DNA from: an uncultured Lachnospiraceae bacterium
GTDB taxonomy: Bacteria > Bacillota > Clostridia > Lachnospirales > Lachnospiraceae
Direction: 5' to 3'
DNA: 64,000 nucleotides
NCBI GenBank assembly: GCA_949840805.1
Contig: CATKXR010000005.1
Coordinates: 62,001-126,000, forward strand
The first letter of the stretch is position 1. Every line of letters starts with the position of its first letter. The notes under the pieces are model-generated. The model was not told the DNA's origin. It was given only the letters and a program-made list of their open reading frames with translations, and made no database searches. Made by a program: the position numbers and the translations under genes. Positions 34,577 to 43,398 of this stretch are shown one piece after another.

Positions 34577-35662
34577 CTACAGCAGCCAGGCGAGGTAAAA
34601 AATGGCAAACAATACCATGCTTATGCTCCCTGTCAGCCGGAACAGATATTTATTATATTCCGCCTTATCGAACGGCAGGTCCCCCACCATCTTGCCCGTC
34701 TGGCCGTTCATGGCAAAAAGATAATTCTGGCCATTCCATGTCGTGTTCAAAAGCCATACCGGAAGAAAGGCATACGTCACTTTACCGTTCTGGAGCCGAA
34801 TACTGCCTGCCTCCTTTGTAACCGCCGCATAACCTTGGACCGTCTCACTGATGGCATCTTCCGCGCTTTTTTTGATGCGCTCATTGGCGCGCCCCACGCT
34901 CTGATCCGGGCCTACATCATATCTGTCTGCCAGATAGCCTGCCAGATATGCCGTTTGAAAATCCACCATCTCCGAGAAATCAAAAGGTTCGATGGATTCC
35001 ATCAGGTCATCCGGCATCTTGGAAGAACCGTCCACGGGAACCCTTTCAAATCCAAGCTTTCCGCCACGGCTTACCGCATAAAACTTTGTCTCCGTGTAAT
35101 CGTATTCGCTGTCGCTCCATGTGCGGATTTTCGTTGCTTTATACCGCATATTGACATCCGCTCCGGTGTCAAACAGCCAGAACGGGACATAGACCCCTTT
35201 CACTTCATCAATGTGGTTCTCGTCTTTAAATATTTTGGGAAGCAGACGCTTTCCTTCATAATGCTTCCTGAGAGCCGCCTTTGCGGCCTCTTTATCCACT
35301 TTAAAAGGAATCACAAAATCCGGTTTCAGCGCGCCCGAAAACTGCCCCATCATGACTACCGGGTTCCCGCAGAACGGGCAGGAAACGGAGGCCGTATTCT
35401 CATCACAGGCGATCTCGCCGCCGCAGGACTTACAGACATAAGCATTCATCCTGCCAATCTCATCTGCCTGCCACTCATTTCCCGAAGCCATCTGCCAGCT
35501 CATATCATCTTCCTGGTCGCTTTTCAGCTCACTGTCATAGCTTGCCAAAGTCTCCATCTCAAATTCCGTATCGCAAAACGGGCATTTCATTTTTTGTATC
35601 ATACTGTCAAAGGCAATGGCGCCGCCGCAGCACGGGCATTTGTATTCTTGTATTGCCGTCAT
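34577..35662 (-). CDS. double zinc-ribbon membrane protein
   Basis: A 361-residue protein. Two rubredoxin-like zinc ribbons at the N-terminus (CPCCG ... CPFC near 9-31; CKSCGG ... CPFCGNP near 77-100) are followed by a ~220-residue domain and one C-terminal membrane helix. The ATG at 35662 overlaps the TGA of the TM2 gene (ATGA), so the two are translationally coupled. The family is known from conserved Firmicutes operons with SPFH and TPM proteins; its biochemical role is not established. It may be a membrane-tethered adaptor. Confidence 0.8.
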   Translation of the reverse strand: MTAIQEYKCPCCGGAIAFDSMIQKMKCPFCDTEFEMETLASYDSELKSDQEDDMSWQMASGNEWQADEIGRMNAYVCKSCGGEIACDENTASVSCPFCGNPVVMMGQFSGALKPDFVIPFKVDKEAAKAALRKHYEGKRLLPKIFKDENHIDEVKGVYVPFWLFDTGADVNMRYKATKIRTWSDSEYDYTETKFYAVSRGGKLGFERVPVDGSSKMPDDLMESIEPFDFSEMVDFQTAYLAGYLADRYDVGPDQSVGRANERIKKSAEDAISETVQGYAAVTKEAGSIRLQNGKVTYAFLPVWLLNTTWNGQNYLFAMNGQTGKMVGDLPFDKAEYNKYLFRLTGSISMVLFAIFYLAWLL

Positions 35663-35865
35663 CCTTCTCCCCACACCATACCGTTTTTATCAGTAAAAGT
35701 CCCCGTGCATACCTTGATCAGGTCAATCAGCCAGCCGATTCCAAAGCAGCCGCCTGTGAGCAGCCAGATAATACCGCTGACAGGCCTTCCTGTCATAAAC
35801 CGATGGACGCCGAGTCCCCCAAGAAATAATGTGATCAAAATTGCCTTTGTCTTTGTCATTTTCAC
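35659..35865 (-). CDS. TM2-domain protein
   Basis: A 68-residue protein with two short membrane helices joined by a tight loop, matching the TM2 domain (FLGGLGVHRFMTGRPVSG, then GCFGIGWLIDLI). It lies between the SPFH and zinc-ribbon genes and overlaps the latter by four bases. Confidence 0.88.
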   Translation of the reverse strand: MKMTKTKAILITLFLGGLGVHRFMTGRPVSGIIWLLTGGCFGIGWLIDLIKVCTGTFTDKNGMVWGEG

Positions 35866-35915
35866 TTGCCTCCTTATTCTTTTAAAAATTCCTTTTTACC
35901 TTTCAGCCCCGCCTG

Positions 35916-37196
35916 TTACTGAAGGTCGTTTTCATCAAACGGATCGCCGCACTCCGGGCAGAATCTCGGCGGGTGTGCCGGATCTTCCGGTTCCCATCCA
36001 CACTTATCACAACGGTAAAGGGGTACGCCCACCGGCTTCTTTGCCCCGCATTCAGGACAGAACTTCCCCTTGTTGACCGCCCCGCAGGAACATACCCAGC
36101 CACCTGCCTGTGTCTGCTGCCGCTGCTGCCGGGTTTCTTGCTGCTGTGCCGTCTGCTGCCGGGTTTCTTGCTGCTGCGCCGCCTGCTGCCGCCCCATTGC
36201 AAACAAGTTCTGGGCGTTCATGCCGCCTCCGGCATTCATGGCCATCCCCATCCCCATAAAACCGGCCATCGCCCCGGCGGAATTGGATGCTGCCGCCTTC
36301 ATGGCATCCGCCTGGGCTCCTGCCAGCGCCGCCCCTGCCATATTGGGATTCTGCAGGGCTGCCGCGCGCTGTAGCTGCTTGATCATGTCCGCGTCCTCCT
36401 GGGGCAGGGTGACGGAACCAAGCGCGATACTCACTACTTTTAACCCTCGCAGTTCGCCCCACTTTGCCGAAAGGGCCGTATTCATCGCGGCCTCTAAGTC
36501 CGCATTATGAGATACAATCTGATTCGGACGCAGTTCCAGGTCCGAAAGTCTGCCGAATGCCGGCTGAAGCGCGCTGATAAACTCTGTTTTTAACTGGCTG
36601 TCCAATTCGCCGCGCTCATAATCCCGCTCCACATTGCCGCAGACATTGGTGTAAAACAACAACGGATCCGCTATTTTATAAGAGTAAACACCAGAGCATC
36701 GGATCGAGACATCCACATCCAGGCCAATCTTGGAATCCACCACACGGAAAGGAATGGGATTAGGGGTTCCGAACTTATTGTCCACCAGTTCCTTGATATT
36801 AAAATAATACACCCTCTGGTCCTTACCCGTGTCGCCTCCGAAAGTAAAACGTTTGCCGATCGTCTTGAAAGTCTCCTTGATACCTGCCCCAAGGCTTCCT
36901 GTAAAAATACTTGGCTCCGTAGAGGTGTCATATTTGAATTCTCCCGGTTCCGCACAAACCTCCACAATTTTCCCCTGCTCCACAATGATCATGCACTGGC
37001 CGTCCGCCACGGCAATCACGCTGCCGTTTGAAATAATGTTATCATTTCCCTTTGTGTTGGAAGAACGCCGGCTTGTACGTTTCTTGCCTTTTGTAACCAT
37101 GACGTCTTTATTCATGGACTCGCAGTAAAAAAATTCTTTCCACTGATCTGCAAGTGTCCCTCCTATCGCGCCCATTCCGGCTTTTATCAATCCCAT
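35916..37196 (-). CDS. SPFH/Band 7 protein with C-terminal zinc ribbons
   Basis: A 426-residue protein. The SPFH domain spans about residues 1-290, followed by an Ala/Met/Gly-rich stretch, a Gln-rich repeat (QQETRQQ units) and two zinc ribbons (CSCG ... CPECG; CDKCG ... CPECG). It resembles the YdjI-like virion-core/SPFH family. SPFH proteins form membrane-associated rings that organise or protect membrane proteins. It is first in an operon with TM2, double zinc-ribbon and TPM proteins. The start at 37196 has AAAGGGG upstream. Its promoter carries the three-locus element described at 37249-37320. Confidence 0.86.
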   Translation of the reverse strand: MGLIKAGMGAIGGTLADQWKEFFYCESMNKDVMVTKGKKRTSRRSSNTKGNDNIISNGSVIAVADGQCMIIVEQGKIVEVCAEPGEFKYDTSTEPSIFTGSLGAGIKETFKTIGKRFTFGGDTGKDQRVYYFNIKELVDNKFGTPNPIPFRVVDSKIGLDVDVSIRCSGVYSYKIADPLLFYTNVCGNVERDYERGELDSQLKTEFISALQPAFGRLSDLELRPNQIVSHNADLEAAMNTALSAKWGELRGLKVVSIALGSVTLPQEDADMIKQLQRAAALQNPNMAGAALAGAQADAMKAAASNSAGAMAGFMGMGMAMNAGGGMNAQNLFAMGRQQAAQQQETRQQTAQQQETRQQRQQTQAGGWVCSCGAVNKGKFCPECGAKKPVGVPLYRCDKCGWEPEDPAHPPRFCPECGDPFDENDLQ

Positions 37197-37248
37197 AATA
37201 AGATCCCCTTTCTGCACTTCCGGCAGCACGCCGCCGGCACATGGACAT

Positions 37249-37320
37249 AGTGTAGCCTATTCGTTTATAAAAATGGATATTGTGTCATGAAACGACATAA
37301 AATTGCGTCAGATCGACTTT
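37249..37320 (-). promoter_or_regulatory. shared promoter element, copy A (SPFH operon)
   Basis: On the minus strand two half-sites (AGTCGATC and TGTCGTTTCATG) are spaced 21 bp apart. Exactly 31 bp after CATG comes a -10 box, TACACT (37254-37249). No consensus -35 box is present. The same layout occurs at 45663-45735 and 46706-46778. Confidence 0.65.
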
Positions 37321-37341
37321 TATTGCAGAAACCTGTTTCAT

Positions 37342-38616
37342 TTATATGGAAACGCGCAGGATAAACTGCCCTTCTCCCGCCGAAAAACTATAGATGCCGC
37401 CATACTGCTCCACGATCGCACAGATGCTCCGAATGCCAATCCCATGTCCGGCTCTGTTTGCGACAGGAATCTTATTGTCAAAAACGATATCCTTATCGCA
37501 GGAATTGGTGATCTGCAAAAAAAGCTTTCCGTTTTTTTCATATATCGATACTTCAATCACTCCCGCCCGCCCCTTTTTTCTTTGTTCCTGACAGGCATGC
37601 AGCGCATTTTCCAACCCGTTGGACAGAAGCACGCACAAATCCGTTTCCGACACACGAATAAGCTGAGGAACCCTTGCCTTAACCTGCATCAGGATACCAC
37701 TGCCGCCCGCCCGCCTTGAAAAGGCAGAAAAAATCAGGTTTGCCGCCTCGTTTTCACAAAATAGCATCACCTTATTCGATTCAATCTTAGAATAAATTTC
37801 CTGAATATAATCCTGCGCCTTCCGGATCTGCCCGTTTTCCATGCAGGAAGAAAGATACTGCATATGATGGCGCATGTCATGGCGGTAAGTGGTGGTTTTT
37901 TCCTGGGAATCCCGCAGTGCGGCAATCTCACGGACAGCCTGCCCGACCTGCAGGTTCAGGATTTCCCGGGTCTGCTCCAACTGGCTGCGAACCCTTCCCT
38001 CCTTTGAAATGCGGACCAAAAAGAACAAATATGCCGCGCTGCACACAAATGGCATAAATTCCACGGCGACCAGATTCCCCTTTAAAAGCAGGTCCGTATA
38101 GATACGGGTCAGATAATCGAAACCATAATAGAAAGCCGGTACCAGGCCGAACTGAAGCTGCAGCGAGATCGGATAATGTGAGATGAAACGCACATTCGGG
38201 GCGATAAACCGTATTAAAATCAATAAAATCGGAAGAGTCACAGCCAGCTCGGCAATGTTGTTCATTACAAGACCGCCTGAAAATGCAGCCGTAATCAACA
38301 ATCCCAGCCATCTTCGAAGCTGGCAGCAAAGATAAGCAGTCAAAACGGAAATAACCGGCCAGAGACATTTACGGTTCAGTACACAGAGCAGCGCGGCCAG
38401 GGGAACATGGGTAATGAGCGGGTAAAGCTTCCCCATCATACCGAAATCAATCCCGCCAAAATAAATAATACCCTGAAACAGCAAAATTGCGGCCGCTCCG
38501 CCCCACATGGCGAAAACCTTCTCCCTTGTCCAGAAAATATCACAGAATGCCGCAGATAAGACCATGCCGAAAATACCTACCAAAACGAGGTTAATGAACT
38601 GGATATGAGTCATCAT
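37342..38616 (-). CDS. GHKL sensor histidine kinase (AgrC/VirS type)
   Basis: A 424-residue membrane kinase. The N-terminal half has about six membrane helices. A coiled-coil is followed by the phosphoacceptor His in TTYRHDMRHHMQYL (about residue 240) and a GHKL ATPase with N-box (LLSNGLENALHAC) and G-box (GHGIGIRSI). The gene overlaps the regulator gene by four bases, so the pair is translated together. AgrC-type kinases respond to secreted peptides, but no agrB/agrD-like pheromone gene is adjacent, so the signal is unknown. Confidence 0.9.
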   Translation of the reverse strand: MMTHIQFINLVLVGIFGMVLSAAFCDIFWTREKVFAMWGGAAAILLFQGIIYFGGIDFGMMGKLYPLITHVPLAALLCVLNRKCLWPVISVLTAYLCCQLRRWLGLLITAAFSGGLVMNNIAELAVTLPILLILIRFIAPNVRFISHYPISLQLQFGLVPAFYYGFDYLTRIYTDLLLKGNLVAVEFMPFVCSAAYLFFLVRISKEGRVRSQLEQTREILNLQVGQAVREIAALRDSQEKTTTYRHDMRHHMQYLSSCMENGQIRKAQDYIQEIYSKIESNKVMLFCENEAANLIFSAFSRRAGGSGILMQVKARVPQLIRVSETDLCVLLSNGLENALHACQEQRKKGRAGVIEVSIYEKNGKLFLQITNSCDKDIVFDNKIPVANRAGHGIGIRSICAIVEQYGGIYSFSAGEGQFILRVSI

Positions 38617-39347
38617 ATAAATACCTGATTCCTGTCGAAAGCATATTCAAAATACATATTTTTGATCTCGGAACACTTTCCATGAGGAATGGGGATCTCT
38701 GCCAGGCTCTCCATAGTGACCGCCTTGTAGGAAATGTTCCGTATGTACTCCATATTGACCAAAAATGCTCGATGGGGACGCATAAAATTTTCATACCTGG
38801 ACAATTGCCCATATAACTTATCCATACTCCCGGCCGCTTCCAGGACTTCGCCGTTTTCCATATGGAACAGCAGGGTGCGCCCAAGCACTTCGCAGTATTC
38901 CAGCCTGTCTAAGTCAATCCGGGTGATCCCGTTTTTGCAGCGCAGAATCAGGCTGTGCTGCCGTTCTCTTTGGCATTGGGATATGGCGGAATTCATCAGG
39001 CTGAAAAAATTCTCCTCCCAGATCGGCTTCATCTGGTAAAAATACGCGCCGACCGCATAAGACTGCACCGCAAACTCGGATGACGATGTCAAAAAAATAA
39101 TTTTGACCACGCTGTCACACTGCCGGATCTCTTTTGCAATACGGATTCCATTTTCATTTTGCAGGATAATATCCAGAAACAGGATATCATAATGCACGCC
39201 TTTCTCAATTTCAGCCATCAATTCCAGGGAACTAAAAAAAGCATCGCACCTGATCTCCCGATTTTGTTTTGCGCGATACCGGCCGAGCAGGCCTTTCAGT
39301 TCCTCCAATACGGAACTTTCATCATCACAAAATGCAACCTTTATCAT
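38613..39347 (-). CDS. LytTR-family response regulator
   Basis: A 244-residue regulator. The receiver domain has CDDE near 7-10 and the phosphorylated Asp in LFLDIIL near 58. The C-terminal LytTR DNA-binding domain spans about 140-235 (LILRCKNGITRIDLDRLEY, then FMRPHRAFLVNM). It is cognate to the GHKL kinase gene that follows. LytTR proteins bind direct repeats spaced about two helical turns apart. The three-copy element with 21-bp spacing in this window is one candidate target set, although the half-site resembles a Spo0A box more closely than the published LytTR consensus. Confidence 0.92.
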   Translation of the reverse strand: MIKVAFCDDESSVLEELKGLLGRYRAKQNREIRCDAFFSSLELMAEIEKGVHYDILFLDIILQNENGIRIAKEIRQCDSVVKIIFLTSSSEFAVQSYAVGAYFYQMKPIWEENFFSLMNSAISQCQRERQHSLILRCKNGITRIDLDRLEYCEVLGRTLLFHMENGEVLEAAGSMDKLYGQLSRYENFMRPHRAFLVNMEYIRNISYKAVTMESLAEIPIPHGKCSEIKNMYFEYAFDRNQVFI

Positions 39348-39372
39348 AGAACATCTTTATCCTTTCAAATAA

Positions 39373-39387
39373 TGTCAGAACTTGACA
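39373..39387. promoter_or_regulatory. palindrome upstream of the LytTR gene
   Basis: TGTCA, 5 bases, TGACA. It lies in the 180-bp gap between the divergent LytTR and surface-protein genes. It could be an operator; no protein is assigned. A TATAAT-like -10 box for the plus-strand gene lies about 24 bp downstream. Confidence 0.35.
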
Positions 39388-39547
39388 TAACGTCCTTTCC
39401 CTACTAAGATATAATAAAGAGTTACCATATAAAATATAACAGACAATCCAACTCAAAAATCGCCGACGATGCGAAATGTAACCGAAACTGCGTGAACGGT
39501 AAACGGGATTTGTCTGCTAAAAAAGTATGAAAAATGAGAGCGTACCT

Positions 39548-42154
39548 ATGAAAACAGACCAAAGACTTACAGCGATGCTTGCGGCGGCATTTATTCTTTT
39601 TGGCAGCCTTCCTGCTTTTGCGGTAAAAGCAGATCCGATAGCGCCATCCGAAACGAGATCTGAAATAACAGAAGAATCTCCGGAAGATACCTTTTTTCCT
39701 GAAACTTCCATGGAATCGAAGGAAAAAACCGAAATCCAGGAAAAAGAGACCGTGGAAGAACACACACTATCAGAGTTGGCAGCAATACCGGAGGAAAACG
39801 AATCGGAGGAAGATGAATTCGAAAAAGATGAATCTGAAATAGATAAATCTGAAACAGATGAATCCAAAATAGACGAATCCGAAATAGATGAATCCAAAAA
39901 AGATGAATCCGAAATAAACGAATCCAAAAAAGATGAATCCGAAACAGACGAATCCGAAACAGACGAATCCGAAACAGATGAATCCGAAACAGATGAATCC
40001 GAAACAGATGAATCCGAAACAGATGAATCCGAAACAGATGAATCCGAAACAGATGAATCCGAAACAGATGAATCCGAAACAGATAAATCCGAAACAGATA
40101 AATCCGAAACAGATAAATCCGAAACAGATAAACCGGAGGAAGATAATACAACGGAAGATACCTCCATCCCTGAAGCTTCCACAAAACCGGAGGAAGAAGC
40201 CGAAATCCCGGTCGAAGATATCGCAAAAGAACAGCCGCAGCCAGAAACAGCCGCCATACCCGAAAAAGAAACCGAACCCGATTTTCCGGTTCCTGACGAA
40301 GCACCTGCGTTTCACGCCCACATAGAACACCCTTATATGGGTTATACCGTGGTAGGCACTTTTACCGACTTTACGCCTGACATCGTCCGGATCGATACAT
40401 TGTACTCATTGGATGGAGAAAACTGGCAGCCTGTCATTGGCGGAGATTGGAATCTGTCCGCTCTGGGTACAGATAACAAAGACTGGTTATACAATCTTCA
40501 GAACCAATATTGCGTCTATAATGCCTATGAACCAATGAAAAGTTTTACAACAGGGGAAATCGATTATTTTTACCTGAAACTTTGCATCACCAAAAAAAAC
40601 GGGGTTTCCTATGAAACGCAGCCTGCCTCTATCGTCCGCGGCGGCCTGCAGCCGGTTCCGGAGGGAACAAAAAGTTACGCATATTTTTCCTCCTCCATTC
40701 TTGTCCGTGAATCGGTTCCTTCATTGCCATACCGCTTTCGAATGTACGGAAAATACCAGCTCACCGTACCCCCTGATGCCAAAGCCGAAGATATATCCGC
40801 GCTTTTGCCGGATACGCTTCCTGTTGAAATCGAACTCACGCACGGGCAGAATTTCAGGGAGCAGGGTGTCATCAACTGCCCTGTAACGTGGAAACCGCTA
40901 TCCCTCCCCCGGCTCTCGGCCGGTGAAAGCATAACGATTCCCGATGCCGCCGAAGAGATCCTGGTTCCGGCCGGCACTCTGGTTTCCACGCCGCTCGGCG
41001 TCTTTGAGTTAAAGGAACCGCTGAGTTTGGATTCTCCTCCCTTCACAGATGAAGTCAGGCTGATCCTAAATGTCAGCCAAAACGACAGGAATCTTACAGG
41101 GGTGTTGAAAAAGGATATCGATGGATTGAAAATAGCGCTTAACCAAAAACCCACCGGCGCAACCTCCATTGACGCCTATGTATTGACAGAAGGGGAATCA
41201 AAATGGTCCGCGCTTCCCGGTCTCTCACTGTTAAAAGATATGAACGCCCAGCTCTCTACCGAAAGCAGCGGTTTTTCGCTCGTGCTGCGCAATAACCAGG
41301 AGCCATATCAGTCTTATCTGGCAGCCGTAGAAGCAGAGACGGAGCCCACACCTTTCTTCATCGGCCTGAAGTTCAAAGGCGGTGTCTATGACGACAGGCA
41401 GCTTATCCTTCCATGGCCGGATATCTATGAAGAGCTTCCCGACCTGCCGAAGGTCGGTCTGACTGAAGGAAATGAAGGCAACGCCGGAGCCGGCAACAAG
41501 GGCGACGGCACGGAAAGCGGACAGCGCCCGAACCTGCCTCAAATATCAAATGACAGCCAGGAAAAACAACCGCAGGATACGGTTCCGCATCCGGACGGCA
41601 GCCACGGACAGCAGCAGGGCGGTACGGTTTCACGCCGGGACGGCAGCCACGAGCATCGTCAGGCCGGTGCGGCTCCCTCCCCGGACAACATCCAGGAAGA
41701 ACAGCAGGCCGCAACAGCTCCCCCGGCCCATACGCCGGAATCCGCTTCTGTATCGCCCGGGAACCAGGCCCCGGCCTCCCCGAACATCCCCGTCCCTGAT
41801 TCCCCTTCGGGATCTCAGAAGGATACGGCCGTCTCCGGGCGACGCCCGGATCTGCCTCAGACAGCGCCGGATACGGCCAATACACCCTCTGCCGGCCAGG
41901 AAGGCGGCCCCAAACCCGATCCTGTGGCCCGGGCTGCAGCAGACATAAAAGAGGAGAAAGGCCTTCCGGCTTTGTCCGGAGAGAAATCCGTCATTGAACC
42001 TGCCGCAAAAAAGAGCGGCCTCCTGCCTTTTTTCCTGGCGGCAGCAGTCTTAAGCGCAGGCGGCTGTATCGGCGTGTCCGTCCGGATGGCGGGAGGACAC
42101 GGCCGCGTACTTCACCGGATTACCGGAAAAATCCGGGATCTCCTGCACAGATAA
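39548..42154 (+). CDS. large repeat-containing surface protein
   Basis: An 868-residue exported protein. A signal peptide (about 1-28) is followed by an acidic low-complexity region built from a five-residue repeat SETDE/SEIDE (about 90-195), a folded core of ~340 residues with beta-type sequence, and a Pro/Gly/Gln-rich linker. It ends in a membrane helix (about 825-845) with a basic tail (GHGRVLHRITGKIRDLLHR). There is no proper LPXTG motif before the helix, so it is probably a membrane-anchored wall-spanning protein rather than sortase-linked. I start it at 39548, with GAGAG upstream; 39527 has no ribosome site. It is divergent from the LytTR pair. The function is unknown; adhesion or signalling are possible. 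Confidence 0.75.
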   Translation: MKTDQRLTAMLAAAFILFGSLPAFAVKADPIAPSETRSEITEESPEDTFFPETSMESKEKTEIQEKETVEEHTLSELAAIPEENESEEDEFEKDESEIDKSETDESKIDESEIDESKKDESEINESKKDESETDESETDESETDESETDESETDESETDESETDESETDESETDESETDKSETDKSETDKSETDKPEEDNTTEDTSIPEASTKPEEEAEIPVEDIAKEQPQPETAAIPEKETEPDFPVPDEAPAFHAHIEHPYMGYTVVGTFTDFTPDIVRIDTLYSLDGENWQPVIGGDWNLSALGTDNKDWLYNLQNQYCVYNAYEPMKSFTTGEIDYFYLKLCITKKNGVSYETQPASIVRGGLQPVPEGTKSYAYFSSSILVRESVPSLPYRFRMYGKYQLTVPPDAKAEDISALLPDTLPVEIELTHGQNFREQGVINCPVTWKPLSLPRLSAGESITIPDAAEEILVPAGTLVSTPLGVFELKEPLSLDSPPFTDEVRLILNVSQNDRNLTGVLKKDIDGLKIALNQKPTGATSIDAYVLTEGESKWSALPGLSLLKDMNAQLSTESSGFSLVLRNNQEPYQSYLAAVEAETEPTPFFIGLKFKGGVYDDRQLILPWPDIYEELPDLPKVGLTEGNEGNAGAGNKGDGTESGQRPNLPQISNDSQEKQPQDTVPHPDGSHGQQQGGTVSRRDGSHEHRQAGAAPSPDNIQEEQQAATAPPAHTPESASVSPGNQAPASPNIPVPDSPSGSQKDTAVSGRRPDLPQTAPDTANTPSAGQEGGPKPDPVARAAADIKEEKGLPALSGEKSVIEPAAKKSGLLPFFLAAAVLSAGGCIGVSVRMAGGHGRVLHRITGKIRDLLHR
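39826..40131 (+). repeat. tandem 15-bp repeat (SETDE units)
   Basis: About twenty copies of a 15-bp unit, consensus GATGAATCCGAAACA, several consecutive ones identical. It encodes the acidic Ser-Glu-Thr-Asp-Glu region of the surface protein. The unit length is divisible by three, so gain or loss of copies keeps the frame. Long antisense frames here are a by-product of the repeat. Confidence 0.85.
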
Positions 42155-42170
42155 AACAAAAAACATACAC

Positions 42171-42199
42171 AAAAACGGGCTGTTCCAGCCCGTTTTTTT
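42171..42199 (+). terminator. terminator of the surface protein gene
   Basis: AAACGGGCTG pairs with CAGCCCGTTT across a 3-base loop, followed by T residues. The A-rich 5' side could also serve the convergent lipoprotein gene. Confidence 0.85.
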
Positions 42200-42232
42200 A
42201 AGACGAAAAACCCCATCCCCCCTAAATTATTG

Positions 42233-43264
42233 TTATTCCATCAAAGCCGCGGCCGTACCCATGTAGGTAATCGTCTCATCCGCAGTCAGATATTTCCCCT
42301 CATAGGAAGTCTCGCTGTCAAAGATATAAACCGCATCGTCTAACTCGCCAAAACCAATCCCAATCTCATTACCTGTGTAAACGTCAGAAACGGTAAGCAG
42401 TGTCCAACTGATCCCGTCCTCATCCGTCTCACTTTCCGCCGAGTAAGTACCGCAGATCACATCGCCCTTTCCATCCGCTGTAAATACGAACAGGGAAGCC
42501 ATGGACGTTCCGGAAGGCTCGGTAAACATGGAGAATACAAGCTCCGTCCCATCATCGCCCACAGCGTAAACTCCTGTCTGTATCATGTCCGTAGTAACAT
42601 CAAGAAGAGTAAAATCTCCCGATTCACTGTTCTGTGCCGCCTCTCCTCCGGCCGCGCCTTCCTCTAACAGCGCCGCGGCTACGCCCATATAGTTGATTGT
42701 CTCGTCTTCGGAGAGATACTTTCCTTCATGAGGAGTCCCGTTTGCGTCAAAAATATAAACCTCTCCCCCTTCTGATTCGCCGAAGCCGATCTGGAATTCC
42801 CCGCCCGTGTATGCGTCCGTAACAGTCAGCAAGGTCCATGAAATCCCGTCTTCATCCGTCTCGCTCTCGGACGTATAGTTACCGCAGATTACATCGCCTT
42901 CACTGTCAGCCGGAAATATGAATAAAGAAGCCATGGACGAACCTGCAGGCTCAGTAAATAATGAAAATACAAGCTCCGTTCCCTCATCGCTGACGGCGTA
43001 AACCCCGGCCTCAATCATGTCCGTGGAAACGTCAAGAAGAGTAAATTCCTCTGACGCGCCGTTGCCGGCAGGCTCGGCCTTGCTTTCCGCTTCCGCCTTT
43101 GTTTCCTTCTTTGTCTCTGCTGCCGCGGAGGTTGTCGTTTCCTTCTTTGTCTCCGCAGCCGCCGTGGAAGCCGCCGCTTTTGTGTCCGACTTCCCTCCGC
43201 AGGCTGTTGCCAGCGATGCTGTCATCAATGCCGCCAATACAATTGCTCCAAATCTTTTTTTCAT
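42233..43264 (-). CDS. lipoprotein with two duplicated domains
   Basis: A 343-residue lipoprotein. The lipobox is LATAC near residue 22, followed by a Lys/Glu/Ala linker and two copies of a ~110-residue beta-rich domain (FTLLDVSTDMIEAGVYAV ... and FTLLDVTTDMIQTGVYAV ...). Each copy ends in a GKYL-x-x-DETI-x-YMG-x-AAAL segment. The two copies are strongly similar, which points to a recent internal duplication. I do not recognise the domain. The start at 43264 has GGAG six bases upstream; two in-frame ATGs slightly upstream lack this. Confidence 0.78.
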   Translation of the reverse strand: MKKRFGAIVLAALMTASLATACGGKSDTKAAASTAAAETKKETTTSAAAETKKETKAEAESKAEPAGNGASEEFTLLDVSTDMIEAGVYAVSDEGTELVFSLFTEPAGSSMASLFIFPADSEGDVICGNYTSESETDEDGISWTLLTVTDAYTGGEFQIGFGESEGGEVYIFDANGTPHEGKYLSEDETINYMGVAAALLEEGAAGGEAAQNSESGDFTLLDVTTDMIQTGVYAVGDDGTELVFSMFTEPSGTSMASLFVFTADGKGDVICGTYSAESETDEDGISWTLLTVSDVYTGNEIGIGFGELDDAVYIFDSETSYEGKYLTADETITYMGTAAALME

Positions 43265-43398
43265 ATTTTTCTCCATTCTCACACGCCATTTTGTCTCGCA
43301 AGCCCGGGCGTGTGCATACAGGCCTGCAGGTTGAAAATTCTTTCAACAATGATTCATATACCCGCAGGTATAATATATTTGTAACAACCCTGCTCCTG

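Noticed and set aside
39591..40304. Antisense frames of 186-246 codons opposite the surface protein
   Set aside because: They arise from the 15-bp repeats, have no ribosome sites and give low-complexity proteins.
41700..42154. LPXTG sortase signal in the surface protein
   Set aside because: LPQTAP occurs far from the terminal membrane helix; there is no LPXTG-helix-basic-tail arrangement.
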